Assembly (NCBI GenBank): GCA_018662005.1
Contig: JABJHA010000005.1
Span: forward strand, 1-64,000
Length of the DNA: 64,000 bases
Source of the DNA: Rhodospirillaceae bacterium
Lineage (GTDB): Bacteria; Pseudomonadota; Alphaproteobacteria; Rhodospirillales; JABHCV01
Reading direction: 5' to 3'
Under the pieces are notes generated by a model. That model had not been told where the DNA came from. It did no database searches and worked only from the letters and a program-made list of their open reading frames with translations. Below are positions 40,550-49,430 of the stretch, piece by piece; position 1 is the stretch's first letter, and every line of letters begins with the position of its first letter. Made by a program: the position numbers and the translations under genes.

Positions 40550-43201
40550 ATGATGCTGGATAAGTCCTACAACCCCCAAGGGGTCGAACAAAAACACTAC
40601 GAGGCGTGGGAAGAAAACGGCTCCTTCGCCTGTGGCCAGCGTCCTGACGCCGAGACCTACACCATCGTCATTCCGCCGCCCAATGTGACGGGTAACCTGC
40701 ACATGGGCCACGCGCTCAATAATACGCTGCAGGACATTCTTGTTCGCTACAAACGCATGAAGGGTTTTGATGTGCTGTGGCAGCCGGGCACCGATCATGC
40801 CGGTATCGCCACCCAGATGGTCGTTGAACGCCAGATGGAAAAGGAAGGCCTGACCCGCCACGACCTTGGCCGTGACAAATTTATCGAGCGGGTGTGGAAG
40901 TGGAAGGCCGAATCCGGTGGATCGATCACTGGCCAGTTGCGCAGGCTTGGCGCATCGTGTGACTGGGCCCGGGAACGCTTCACCATGGACGATGGTTTGT
41001 CGGCTGCGGTGCGCAAGGTTTTTGTCGATCTGCACAAGCAGGGTTTGATCTACCGGGATCAACGTCTGGTCAACTGGGACCCGTTGCTGCATACGGCGAT
41101 TTCCGATCTTGAGGTTGAACAGCGCGAAATCAACGGCAAGATGTGGTATGTCAAATACCCGATAGAGGGGCGCGACGGTGAGTTTATCAGCGTCGGCACA
41201 ACAAGACCTGAAACCATGCTCGGCGACACCGGCGTCGCCGTCCATCCTGATGATGAACGCTACAAGGACTTAATCGGCAAGTTTTGCATCCTGCCGATTG
41301 TCGGGCGCAGAATTCCCATCGTTGCCGATGAATACGCTGACCCGGAAAAAGGTTCGGGAGCGGTCAAGATCACCCCGGCCCATGATTTCAACGATTTCGA
41401 GGTTGGCCGCAGGCAAGATCTTGAGGTCATCAATATTTTTGATCGCGATGCACGGATTAACGAAAACGCTCCCGATCACTTGCAGGGACTGGACCGGGCC
41501 GAGGCCCGTGACGTTGTCATTAAGGAGATTGAGGGTCTCGGTTTACTGGAAAAAATAGAAGACAACCTGATGACCATCCCCTACGGCGATCGCTCCGGTG
41601 TGATCATCGAGCCATGGCTCACGGACCAGTGGTTTGTCGATGCGGCGACACTGGCAAAACCTGCTATCGAAGCCGTCGAGCAGGGCAAAACCAAATTCGT
41701 GCCCCAGAACTGGGAAAAGACCTATTTTGAATGGATGCGCAATATCCAGCCCTGGTGTGTGTCCCGGCAAATTTGGTGGGGTCATCAAATCCCCGCCTGG
41801 TACGGCCCGGACGGGGAAATCTTTGTTGAACTGGACGAAGACGCCGCACAAGCCGCCGCCGACACCCATTACGGAAAAACCGTCGAGTTAAAGCGTGACG
41901 ATGATGTTCTCGATACATGGTTTTCCTCCGCCCTGTGGCCGTTTTCGACCCTGGGCTGGCCCGAAGAAACACCGGAAGTTGCGCGTTATTATCAGACCGA
42001 TGTGCTGGTCACCGGCTTTGATATTATTTTCTTCTGGGTTGCCCGGATGATGATGATGGGCTTGCATTTCATGGATGAAGTGCCGTTTCACACAGTCTAT
42101 ATCCACGCTCTTGTCCGCGACGAGAAGGGCCAGAAGATGTCCAAATCCAAGGGCAACGTCATGGACCCCCTTGATCTGATCGACAAGTTCGGTGCCGACG
42201 CCCTGCGTTTCACCCTGACCGCCTTTGCCGCTCAAGGGCGCGACGTCAAGATGTCGGAATCGCGGGTCGAAGGGTATCGTAACTTCTGCACCAAGCTGTG
42301 GAACGCGGCCCGCTTCGCCGAAATGAACGAATGCACTCCCGACCCGGATTTCGACCCCGCCGCCTGTAAGTTGACGCTCAACCGCTGGATTGTCGGCAAG
42401 ACCGCCGAAGCTGCGGCGGCTGCCGAAGCAGGGTTGGAAAGTTACCGCTTCAACGATGTGGCGGGGGCTTTGTATCAGTTTACCTGGGGTGCCTTCTGCG
42501 ATTGGCATCTGGAATTCGCCAAGCCGATCTTTCAGGGATCGGATGAAGCAGCCAAGGCCGAAACCCGCGCCGCCACCGCCTGGGCATTGGGGCAGGTATT
42601 ACACATGCTGCACCCGATCATGCCGTTTATCACTGAGGAGTTGTGGCAATCGCAATATGCACCGGGTGACTCGTTGATGGGGTCGTCATGGCCGGACCTT
42701 TCGACCAGCCTGATTGACGCAGAAGCCGAAGCCGAAATGGACTGGGTCGTGCAATTAATTACCAAGGTTCGTGCTTTGCGTTCGGAAATGAATGTTTCGC
42801 CGGGTTCTAAAATTTCCATGTTGCTGAAAGACGCAAGTGACGTCACCAGGGCGCGCATGGAAACCCACAATGACATTTTGTCCACGCTGGCCCGCTTGTC
42901 TTCTCTGGATATTCTTGATGGCGAGGCCCCCAAGGGTGCGCTTCAGGATGTTCTGGGCGAAGCGACCATTGTCCTGCCGCTTGATGGCCTTGTTGACGTT
43001 GCCGATGAGACAGCCCGCCTTGAAAAGGAAATCGCCAGGCTGGAAATGGAAATCAGCAAGCACGACAAGAAACTGGCCAACAAGGGTTTCACCGACAAGG
43101 CCCCGGCCGCCGTCGTGGAAACCGAACGCCAGCGCCGGGCCGATGAAGCAGAGACCCTTATCAAAGTTTCAGAAGCACTGCAGCGGCTGAAGGAACTTTA
43201 G
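40550..43201 (+). CDS. valS: Valyl-tRNA synthetase
   Basis: This class I synthetase has about 883 residues. The HIGH motif is NLHMGHALNN (about 47-56). A CP1 editing domain covers roughly 190-330 and KMSKS lies in GQKMSKSKGN (near 527). The anticodon-binding domain is followed by a C-terminal coiled coil (about 815-880, ARLEKEIARLEMEISKHDKK). All expected domains are present. TTG 40547, ATG 40550 and ATG 40553 are consecutive in-frame candidates after AAAGAG; ATG 40550 is given, and ATG 40553 is equally possible. Confidence 0.96.
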   Translation: MMLDKSYNPQGVEQKHYEAWEENGSFACGQRPDAETYTIVIPPPNVTGNLHMGHALNNTLQDILVRYKRMKGFDVLWQPGTDHAGIATQMVVERQMEKEGLTRHDLGRDKFIERVWKWKAESGGSITGQLRRLGASCDWARERFTMDDGLSAAVRKVFVDLHKQGLIYRDQRLVNWDPLLHTAISDLEVEQREINGKMWYVKYPIEGRDGEFISVGTTRPETMLGDTGVAVHPDDERYKDLIGKFCILPIVGRRIPIVADEYADPEKGSGAVKITPAHDFNDFEVGRRQDLEVINIFDRDARINENAPDHLQGLDRAEARDVVIKEIEGLGLLEKIEDNLMTIPYGDRSGVIIEPWLTDQWFVDAATLAKPAIEAVEQGKTKFVPQNWEKTYFEWMRNIQPWCVSRQIWWGHQIPAWYGPDGEIFVELDEDAAQAAADTHYGKTVELKRDDDVLDTWFSSALWPFSTLGWPEETPEVARYYQTDVLVTGFDIIFFWVARMMMMGLHFMDEVPFHTVYIHALVRDEKGQKMSKSKGNVMDPLDLIDKFGADALRFTLTAFAAQGRDVKMSESRVEGYRNFCTKLWNAARFAEMNECTPDPDFDPAACKLTLNRWIVGKTAEAAAAAEAGLESYRFNDVAGALYQFTWGAFCDWHLEFAKPIFQGSDEAAKAETRAATAWALGQVLHMLHPIMPFITEELWQSQYAPGDSLMGSSWPDLSTSLIDAEAEAEMDWVVQLITKVRALRSEMNVSPGSKISMLLKDASDVTRARMETHNDILSTLARLSSLDILDGEAPKGALQDVLGEATIVLPLDGLVDVADETARLEKEIARLEMEISKHDKKLANKGFTDKAPAAVVETERQRRADEAETLIKVSEALQRLKEL

Positions 43202-43217
43202 ACACGGCAAAGGCAAT

Positions 43218-43529
43218 ATGAGCGCCTTTATCAAGAACTGTTTTGCATTGATAGCTGTCTTTGTTTTAATTAACGCCGAAGCTCATGGGGATCAGGTTGG
43301 TGTTCTCTAAAGCGGCCCGATTATTGACGCTCATGCCCATTATTCCCAGCCAGCCCGTAGCGTCTACCCGCCGCAAAAAGTAATTGAAAAATTTGATGCT
43401 GCCGGTGTCAAAGCCAACCTTGTCTTTTACCTGGCGCAATTATCAAAGAACAGACAGAAAATTCCCTCTATTTTATTGCCGTTGATGAACGTGAAACAGG
43501 TTCGTCCATGCATAGAGGAGAGCGGCTGA
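43218..43529 (+). pseudogene. Amidohydrolase-family remnant with premature stop
   Basis: A single frame from ATG 43218 encodes a signal peptide (MSAFIKNCFALIAVFVLINA) followed after 30 codons by TAA (43308-43310). In the same frame it goes on as SGPIIDAHAHYSQPARSV and IEKFDAAGVKANLVFYLAQ. That is the metal-binding N-terminus of a TIM-barrel amidohydrolase. The frame ends at 43529 after about 104 codons, a third of the usual length. Both the stop and the truncation indicate decay. It overlaps the next ATG by one base. Confidence 0.8.
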
Positions 43530-44833
43530 TGAAAAAATATCCGTTAATGCCGAAGCGGTCCCCGGTCGTGAAAACGCCAGCATCCGTCATACTTGTTGGA
43601 TTCGCAATTGCCATATTACTGACCGTTCAGGCTTGTTCTGGAATAACTGATATGAATGCGGACGTCAGGTATGCGCCATCCGGACACAACGACAGCGCCC
43701 TATCAATGGAAGGCGGGTTCGACGCCTACCTTGGCCGGACAAAATCCATGATTTCGCGTGCCCGGGTTTTTGAAGACCCGAAACAACGACAACAGGAAAT
43801 CGAATTTAACGCACCGTTTGAAATTCATCCAGATCCGGTCCAGTGCGCCAATCGGCCGCGGCATGGCGTGCTGGTAGTGCATGGATTGTCAGGCTCTCCG
43901 GCCAGTTGGCGGGACCTGTCAGAAGAAATAGCGCAAAACTGTTATCACGTCAGGGCCATCCTGCTGCCGGGACATGGAACCCGACCAGGCGATTTGATCA
44001 ATGTTACCCACGATCAATGGTTGCTATCGACCCGTCAGGCGGTCCGACAAATGAGTAGCGAAGTCGATCAGCTATATGTTGCCGGTTTTTCCATGGGGGC
44101 CACAATTGGGACGTTGTTGGCATATGAGGGAGAGCCCATTGATGGCTTGATTCTGTTATCGCCCGCCTTCCAGGCATTTTCCGGATTGCAATTTCTGGCC
44201 ACCTGGTTGGAACCGTTCATGAATTGGGTTCACCGTGAACCCGGGGAAATGCCGGGCAGATACAGTACTGTTGCGGTCAGTGCAGCTGCGGAATTTCATC
44301 GCCTGACCAAAAGGCTGTCGGATATAGGCCGTGAAGATGCCGAGCTTTCGATTCCTGTATACATGGCGGTCACTTCGGATGATTCAGTGATCGATGTTCC
44401 TTTTGCCTTGCGCGCGTATGATGAGTTTTTGACATCCCCTCATAAACAGATGTTGTTAATAGGGAATCCTGAGGACACCGAAAAATTGCTGAAAAACCAT
44501 CATGATTACCAGATCACAAAGCTTCCCAGTTCTATACCCGATCAGGGGATTTTAAAATTTTCCCATATGGCAATGCCCTTTTCGCCGGGTAATCCCGCTT
44601 ATGGACGCAACGGCATCAGGTCGTGCGGGGACTATTCCGAGGGTTCAAAGGATCATAATTTATGTCTGGCCGCGACGGATATCTATTACACCAACGTGCG
44701 CCTGGAAGATAAGTCTCCCAATCACTTCAAACTTACCTTCAACCCGTATTTTGATGTGCTGTCAGGACAGATCGTCGAATTCCTTGATCGTGTCAGTCAA
44801 GACAAGGCAACACTTCGGCACCGCGTTTTGTAA
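43529..44833 (+). CDS. Alpha/beta hydrolase, probable lipoprotein esterase
   Basis: The 434-residue protein has a basic N-terminus, a hydrophobic segment (about 18-32) and LTVQAC, a weak lipobox, so it may be an anchored lipoprotein. The hydrolase core starts at GVLVVHGLSGSPASWRD (about 112-128). The nucleophile elbow is VAGFSMGA (about 191-198). S33/carboxylesterase-like features continue with LILLSPAF. ATG 43529 with GGAG eight bases upstream was chosen; an ATG at 43508 also lies in frame. It starts on the last base of the amidohydrolase remnant. The substrate is unknown. Confidence 0.85.
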   Translation: MKKYPLMPKRSPVVKTPASVILVGFAIAILLTVQACSGITDMNADVRYAPSGHNDSALSMEGGFDAYLGRTKSMISRARVFEDPKQRQQEIEFNAPFEIHPDPVQCANRPRHGVLVVHGLSGSPASWRDLSEEIAQNCYHVRAILLPGHGTRPGDLINVTHDQWLLSTRQAVRQMSSEVDQLYVAGFSMGATIGTLLAYEGEPIDGLILLSPAFQAFSGLQFLATWLEPFMNWVHREPGEMPGRYSTVAVSAAAEFHRLTKRLSDIGREDAELSIPVYMAVTSDDSVIDVPFALRAYDEFLTSPHKQMLLIGNPEDTEKLLKNHHDYQITKLPSSIPDQGILKFSHMAMPFSPGNPAYGRNGIRSCGDYSEGSKDHNLCLAATDIYYTNVRLEDKSPNHFKLTFNPYFDVLSGQIVEFLDRVSQDKATLRHRVL

Positions 44834-44846
44834 GGGGGATAATCAC

Positions 44847-46484
44847 TCAAGTCGTTTCGGGTTCCATCTCAATCGCACCGCATGGACATTCTGTTGCGCA
44901 CAGGCCGCAGCCCTTGCAGAAGTCGTAAATGAATTCAAAGCGTTTGCCTGGCCCCAGCTTTTTGACCGCGTTGTCGGGGCAGACCCCGTAACAGTTATCG
45001 CATTCAAAGCAATTGCCGCAGGACAGGCAGCGCCGCGCCTCGAACAGGGCGTTGTCTTCATTCAGGTCTCCGATCACTTCATCGAAACTGGTTTGGCGGC
45101 GAATGATGTTGAGTTCTGGCTGCACAGAGGCCGGCGCGTTGTCGTAATACCAGGTGTTGAGGTTTTCATATTCAGCCAGTTTGCCGGTTTCCGGCTTTTC
45201 AAAAACGCCACCGTTCAGCCATGCATCAATGTGCCGGGCCGCTTTTTTGCCGTGCCCGACGGCGACGGTAACGGTGCGTTCAGACGGCACCATATCACCA
45301 CCGGCGAACAGGCCGGGGTAGCCTGTCATCATGGACGCGTCCACATCGACGACGCCGTCCCCGGCGATGACAACGCCCGGCACTTTTTCCAAAAACGAGG
45401 TATCGACGTCTTGTCCAAGAGCCAGAATAAGGGTGTCGGCTTCAAGGGTTTCGATTTCACCGGTCGGTTGCGGACGACCGTCTTCATCAATTTCCATTCT
45501 CTCGACGGTGAACGTGGTCTCGTCAATTTGCTTGATGGTGCGTAGCCAGTGGATCAGTACCCCTTCCTCTTCGGCCTCAGAGGCTTCAAAGTCATGGGCG
45601 GGCATTTCCTTGCGCGAACGCCGGTAAACAATCATCGCCTCGTCGACTCCCAGACGCTTGGCCGTGCGGGCCGCGTCCATGGCTGTGTTGCCGCCGCCAT
45701 AGACGATCACCCGGCGTCCAAGTTTGGGTGGCTCCTCACCAACTTCCATGTCGCGCAGGATGCTGGCAGCATCAAGGATTTTACCGGCGGCGTGGGCCGG
45801 AATGTCGATGCGCTTGGCGAGATGGGCGCCAACGGCGATGAAAACCGCATCAAAGCCTTCCGCTTGGAAGGCGAGCGGAATATCATCGACCTTGCAGTCC
45901 AACTGCATCTCGACACCCATATCGACGATGCGCTGAATTTCTTTATCAAGAATATCACGTGGCAGCCGGTACTTGGGAATGCCGAAACGCATCATGCCAC
46001 CGGCCATCGGTCCGGCCTCGCGAATGGTGACGCTGTGTCCAAGGGTTCGCAGATGATAGGCCGCCGATAATCCGCTTGGACCGGCGCCAACGATCAGCAC
46101 CCGCTTTCCTGTCGAATGATGATCAAATTCCGGTGCCCAGCCGTTCTTTATTGCCTGATCGCCAAGGAAACGCTCGACCGCATGAATGGCGACGGGTTCG
46201 TCAAGGGTGGCCCGGTTGCAGGCGCCCTCGCAGGGATGATAACAGACCCGCCCCATCACCGCTGGCATCGGGTTGTCTTTCATCAGTATTTGCCAGGCCT
46301 TGTGATAGTCGCCTTCCTCGGCATGGTAGAGCCAGCCCTGAATGTTCTCGCCGGCCGGGCAAGTGCTGTTGCAAGGAGGCAGGCGATCCAGATAGACCGG
46401 TTTAAGGGTCCGCCACGAGCCGGTGTGATTGGCCAGCGAGGTGCCGGGGTCAAGGGTAATGGCGAAGGGTAACGGCTTGCTCAT
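44847..46484 (-). CDS. GltD-like NAD(P)H oxidoreductase fused to a 2x[4Fe-4S] ferredoxin
   Basis: The 545-residue protein has an N-terminal GltD-type Fe-S domain (CNSTCPAGENIQG and CYHPCEGACNR, about 39-95). An FAD fold follows (VLIVGAGPSGLSAAYH, about 129-144), then an NADP fold (VIVYGGGNTAMDAARTAKRLG). The C-terminal ferredoxin has clusters CLSCGNCFECDNCYGVCP and CKGCGLCATECPCGAIE (about 488-540). It probably passes electrons between NAD(P)H and the oxidoreductase encoded just upstream, replacing its separate delta (ferredoxin) subunit. It overlaps the beta gene by 4 bases. Confidence 0.9.
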   Translation of the reverse strand: MSKPLPFAITLDPGTSLANHTGSWRTLKPVYLDRLPPCNSTCPAGENIQGWLYHAEEGDYHKAWQILMKDNPMPAVMGRVCYHPCEGACNRATLDEPVAIHAVERFLGDQAIKNGWAPEFDHHSTGKRVLIVGAGPSGLSAAYHLRTLGHSVTIREAGPMAGGMMRFGIPKYRLPRDILDKEIQRIVDMGVEMQLDCKVDDIPLAFQAEGFDAVFIAVGAHLAKRIDIPAHAAGKILDAASILRDMEVGEEPPKLGRRVIVYGGGNTAMDAARTAKRLGVDEAMIVYRRSRKEMPAHDFEASEAEEEGVLIHWLRTIKQIDETTFTVERMEIDEDGRPQPTGEIETLEADTLILALGQDVDTSFLEKVPGVVIAGDGVVDVDASMMTGYPGLFAGGDMVPSERTVTVAVGHGKKAARHIDAWLNGGVFEKPETGKLAEYENLNTWYYDNAPASVQPELNIIRRQTSFDEVIGDLNEDNALFEARRCLSCGNCFECDNCYGVCPDNAVKKLGPGKRFEFIYDFCKGCGLCATECPCGAIEMEPETT

Positions 46485-47497
46485 GACGGCGTCTCCCCAT
46501 CAAGCAACCCAAAGCGCTCGATGTTGTGGTCGGCCATGGCCTGAATGGCGTCGATGCTGTCTTGATCCTTATCATCCTTGGCGAACAGATGGGCGAAGCG
46601 CTTTTGCATTTTCAGATAGTCTTCGACCTGCACCTGGCGGCGAATTTTGCAGACGTTTGTCAGCGCGCCGTGTTCGGCTTCAAACAACGGAAACAAGCCA
46701 CTCTCGACAGCCATTCTGGCGACGCTGATGGTCGCATCCGATGCCGACCCCCACCCTAAGGGACAAGGCACCATAATGTGGATGTAGCGAGAGCCCGATA
46801 TATCCATCGCCTTTGTCACCTTGGCTTCAAGATCGTGAAGGTCGGCAACACTGGCCGTCGCCACATAAGGAATGTTATGGGCCATGGCGATCAGTGGCAG
46901 GTTTTTGCCGGTGCCAAAAACGTTGCCCGGGGCGTCACCAATGGCTTGCGTGGTCGCCGTGCGGGCTGTCGGCGGTGTGGCGCTTGATCGCTGAACACCG
47001 GTATTCATGTAGGCTTCGTTGTCGTAACAGATATAGAGCACATCATCATTGCGCTCGAACATTCCCGACAGGCAGCCAAAGCCGATGTCGGTGGTGCCGC
47101 CGTCACCGCCCTGGGCGACGACCTTGACATCTTTGCGACCCTTGACCCGAAGGGCCGCAGCAACGCCGGTTGCGACGGCTGGGGCATTGCCAAAAAGTGA
47201 ATGCAGCCACGGCAGCTGCCATGATGTTTCCGGATACGGGGTGGTGAAGACTTCCAGACAGCCAGTGGCGTTGACGGCGACAAGTTGACCGTCTGTTGCG
47301 CGCATGGCCGCATCAAGGGCGTAGCGAGCACCCAGCGCCTCGCCGCAACCCTGACAGGCCCTGTGGCCTGATGTTATGGCGTTCGAGCGATCCATGCTGG
47401 CCTGCACGGTCCGCCGGGCGTCATCAAGCAACCGGTTGCCAACGGTGTGGGTGCCGGTTTGATAGAATTTGACGGGCTGGCTTTTCTGATCTGTCAT
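46481..47497 (-). CDS. porB: 2-oxoacid:ferredoxin oxidoreductase beta subunit
   Basis: The 338-residue thiamine-diphosphate-binding subunit has ACQGCGEALGARYALD (cluster cysteines, about 47-62), VNATGCLEVFTTPYP and the TPP motif AQGGDGGTTDIGFG with CYDNEAYMNTG. It lies between alpha and the GltD-like gene with 4-base overlaps at both ends. Pyruvate is the usual substrate of such PorB proteins, but other 2-oxoacids are possible. The symbol reflects the family, not a proven substrate. Confidence 0.92.
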   Translation of the reverse strand: MTDQKSQPVKFYQTGTHTVGNRLLDDARRTVQASMDRSNAITSGHRACQGCGEALGARYALDAAMRATDGQLVAVNATGCLEVFTTPYPETSWQLPWLHSLFGNAPAVATGVAAALRVKGRKDVKVVAQGGDGGTTDIGFGCLSGMFERNDDVLYICYDNEAYMNTGVQRSSATPPTARTATTQAIGDAPGNVFGTGKNLPLIAMAHNIPYVATASVADLHDLEAKVTKAMDISGSRYIHIMVPCPLGWGSASDATISVARMAVESGLFPLFEAEHGALTNVCKIRRQVQVEDYLKMQKRFAHLFAKDDKDQDSIDAIQAMADHNIERFGLLDGETPS

Positions 47498-48741
47498 TTT
47501 TTTATCCCGCCTGCTTTTTGGCGCAGAATATTTTCAGCCTTCGGGCCGGAACGCCGCGTCCTGCGGGCGCGAACGATTTCATGTTCGACGGCGCTGTGGT
47601 CAAGGTCGAGGAACTGAAGATCGGGCAAGCGGTCTTCCCCGGCAGCCTCGAAGACTTCCTGTAATGATGTCATGGTGATGGTCCGGCCACCCAGACCGGC
47701 AATCACCGTATAGACCGGAAGCGTTACCCCGCGCAGGGCCATGCGAACGTTGGAAGCGACGACCCCACCCAGACCCGGGGCCAGGCTTTTCTCGATAACC
47801 ACGACACGCTTTGCATTCTTCAGGGCGTCTTGCAATTCATCAAGCGGGAAGGGTCTGAACGAACAGATGCTGACGGAGCCGATAGCGGTCCCGTCCTCAC
47901 GCATGGTGTCGATAACTTCCTTGATGGTGCCATTAACCGAACCAAGCGCCACGACGATGGTTTCTGCATCTTCGGTTTTGTACTGATGAATAAGGCCACC
48001 TGATTCCCGCCCGAACACCTGCCTGAAGACATTGCCGATTTCCGGGATCAGTTTCAGCGCCTGTAGTTGGGTGTCGTTGGCCAGATAGCGAACTTCGGTG
48101 AAGGCTTCCGGGCCAACCATGGCGCCGATGGAGTAGGGGTCATCGGGATCGAGCATTTGTACCGGATCAAAGGCGGGCAGAAAGGCATCGACATCTTGCT
48201 GGCTTGGCATGTCGAGGCGTTCGTAGGCGTGAGTCAGGATGAACCCGTCCATGCAAACCATAACCGGGCAGCTTAGTTCTTCCGCCAGCCGGAAAGCCTG
48301 AATGTGCAGGTCGAGGGCTTCCTGATTGGTTTCGGCGTACAGTTGAATCCAACCCGCGTCGCGCATGGACATGCTGTCGGAATGATCATTCCAGATGTTG
48401 ATGGGCGCACCGATGGCCCGGTTGCCGATGGTCATGACGATGGGCAGGCCCAGTCCGGCGGTGTTGTAGACGGCCTCGGCCATAAACAGTAGACCCTGAC
48501 TGGCTGTCGCCGTATAGGTTCTGGCCCCGGCAGCAGACGCGCCGATGGCGACGGAAAGGGCCGCGAATTCGGACTCGACGTTGATGAATTCACAATTCTC
48601 GAGGCTACCGTCCTTGACCAGCGCACCGACTCCCTCGACGATGTGGGTCTGGGGCGTAATCGGATAGGCACAGACGACTTCCGGTCTACACAGGGCCACG
48701 GCCTGGGCGACGGCCTCTGATCCTTCCATTTGTTTCAACAT
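47494..48741 (-). CDS. porA: 2-oxoacid:ferredoxin oxidoreductase alpha subunit
   Basis: The 415-residue protein begins with the pyrimidine-binding domain (MEGSEAVAQAVALCRPEVV, AYPITPQTHIVE, INVESEFAALSVAIGAS). A transketolase-C-like domain II follows (about 255-380, VVALGSVNGTIKEVID). These are the PorA hallmarks. It starts 5 bases after the gamma stop and overlaps the beta start by 4 bases, so subunits are co-translated. A basic tail ends the protein. Confidence 0.93.
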   Translation of the reverse strand: MLKQMEGSEAVAQAVALCRPEVVCAYPITPQTHIVEGVGALVKDGSLENCEFINVESEFAALSVAIGASAAGARTYTATASQGLLFMAEAVYNTAGLGLPIVMTIGNRAIGAPINIWNDHSDSMSMRDAGWIQLYAETNQEALDLHIQAFRLAEELSCPVMVCMDGFILTHAYERLDMPSQQDVDAFLPAFDPVQMLDPDDPYSIGAMVGPEAFTEVRYLANDTQLQALKLIPEIGNVFRQVFGRESGGLIHQYKTEDAETIVVALGSVNGTIKEVIDTMREDGTAIGSVSICSFRPFPLDELQDALKNAKRVVVIEKSLAPGLGGVVASNVRMALRGVTLPVYTVIAGLGGRTITMTSLQEVFEAAGEDRLPDLQFLDLDHSAVEHEIVRARRTRRSGPKAENILRQKAGGIKK

Positions 48742-48746
48742 GACTT

Positions 48747-49307
48747 CTAGGCCTCCCTGGCCAGATCGAAGGCTTCGCGGGCTGCGGCAATATTGGCTTC
48801 ACCGATGGGCCCCGGGAATTTCTCGGTAATGGCTTTGGCCACCGCGTCCATGTGTAATTGCCCCGAAATGGCGGCGAACGCGCCAAGCAGGACAGCGTTG
48901 GGAACGGCACGCCCCACGTGTTTCATGGCCAGTTCCGTGGCCCCGATATGACAGACATGATGGGGTGGGAATTTTGCCACGTAATCCAAAATGCCCAGAT
49001 CATCGAAACTGCGGGCTGAATTAATGACGATGAAACCACCCGGTTTTAAGCCCTGAAAAACGTCGATGGAATGCAGCAGGGTGGTGTCCTGAATGATCAG
49101 GGCGTCGGGCTCCATGATCGGTTCGCGCAGGCGGATTTCCTTGTCATCTATACGGCAGAACGAGACCACCGGCGCGCCCATGCGTTCCGAACCGAAGCTC
49201 GGAAATGCCTGTGCGTGCTTGCCTTCGATGAAGGCCGCCACGGACATCAGTTCGGCGGCAGTGACGACGCCTTGTCCGCCCCTGCCGTGGATGCGTATCT
49301 GGAAAAT
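48747..49307 (-). CDS. porG: 2-oxoacid:ferredoxin oxidoreductase gamma subunit, ATT start
   Basis: The gamma domain protein has 186 residues if started at ATT 49307, reading MFQIRIHGRGGQGVVTAAEL before the first internal ATG (49247). The glycine loop GRGGQGVVTA is essential to the fold and lies before any ATG, GTG or TTG in frame. An in-frame TGA stands a few codons further upstream. GGGAGG is placed 5 bases before the ATT. Later motifs are FPSFGSERMGAPV and INSARSFDDLG. It is the first gene of the gamma-alpha-beta-GltD operon. Confidence 0.88.
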   Translation of the reverse strand: MFQIRIHGRGGQGVVTAAELMSVAAFIEGKHAQAFPSFGSERMGAPVVSFCRIDDKEIRLREPIMEPDALIIQDTTLLHSIDVFQGLKPGGFIVINSARSFDDLGILDYVAKFPPHHVCHIGATELAMKHVGRAVPNAVLLGAFAAISGQLHMDAVAKAITEKFPGPIGEANIAAAREAFDLAREA

Positions 49308-49430
49308 ATCAACCTCCCGATTGCCTCAAAAAAGCATGTTCGGTTCCATGGTCAATCTATCATTGGCGTATCAGGCTTTCCTTGATATTGATCAACGTCT
49401 TATTTCTGTTCCTGATTGGGGGCGTCACTT

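Noticed and set aside
49167-49247. Short gamma subunit starting at ATG 49247
   Set aside because: It would lose the glycine-rich loop GRGGQGVVTA that the domain needs, and no ribosome site precedes that ATG.
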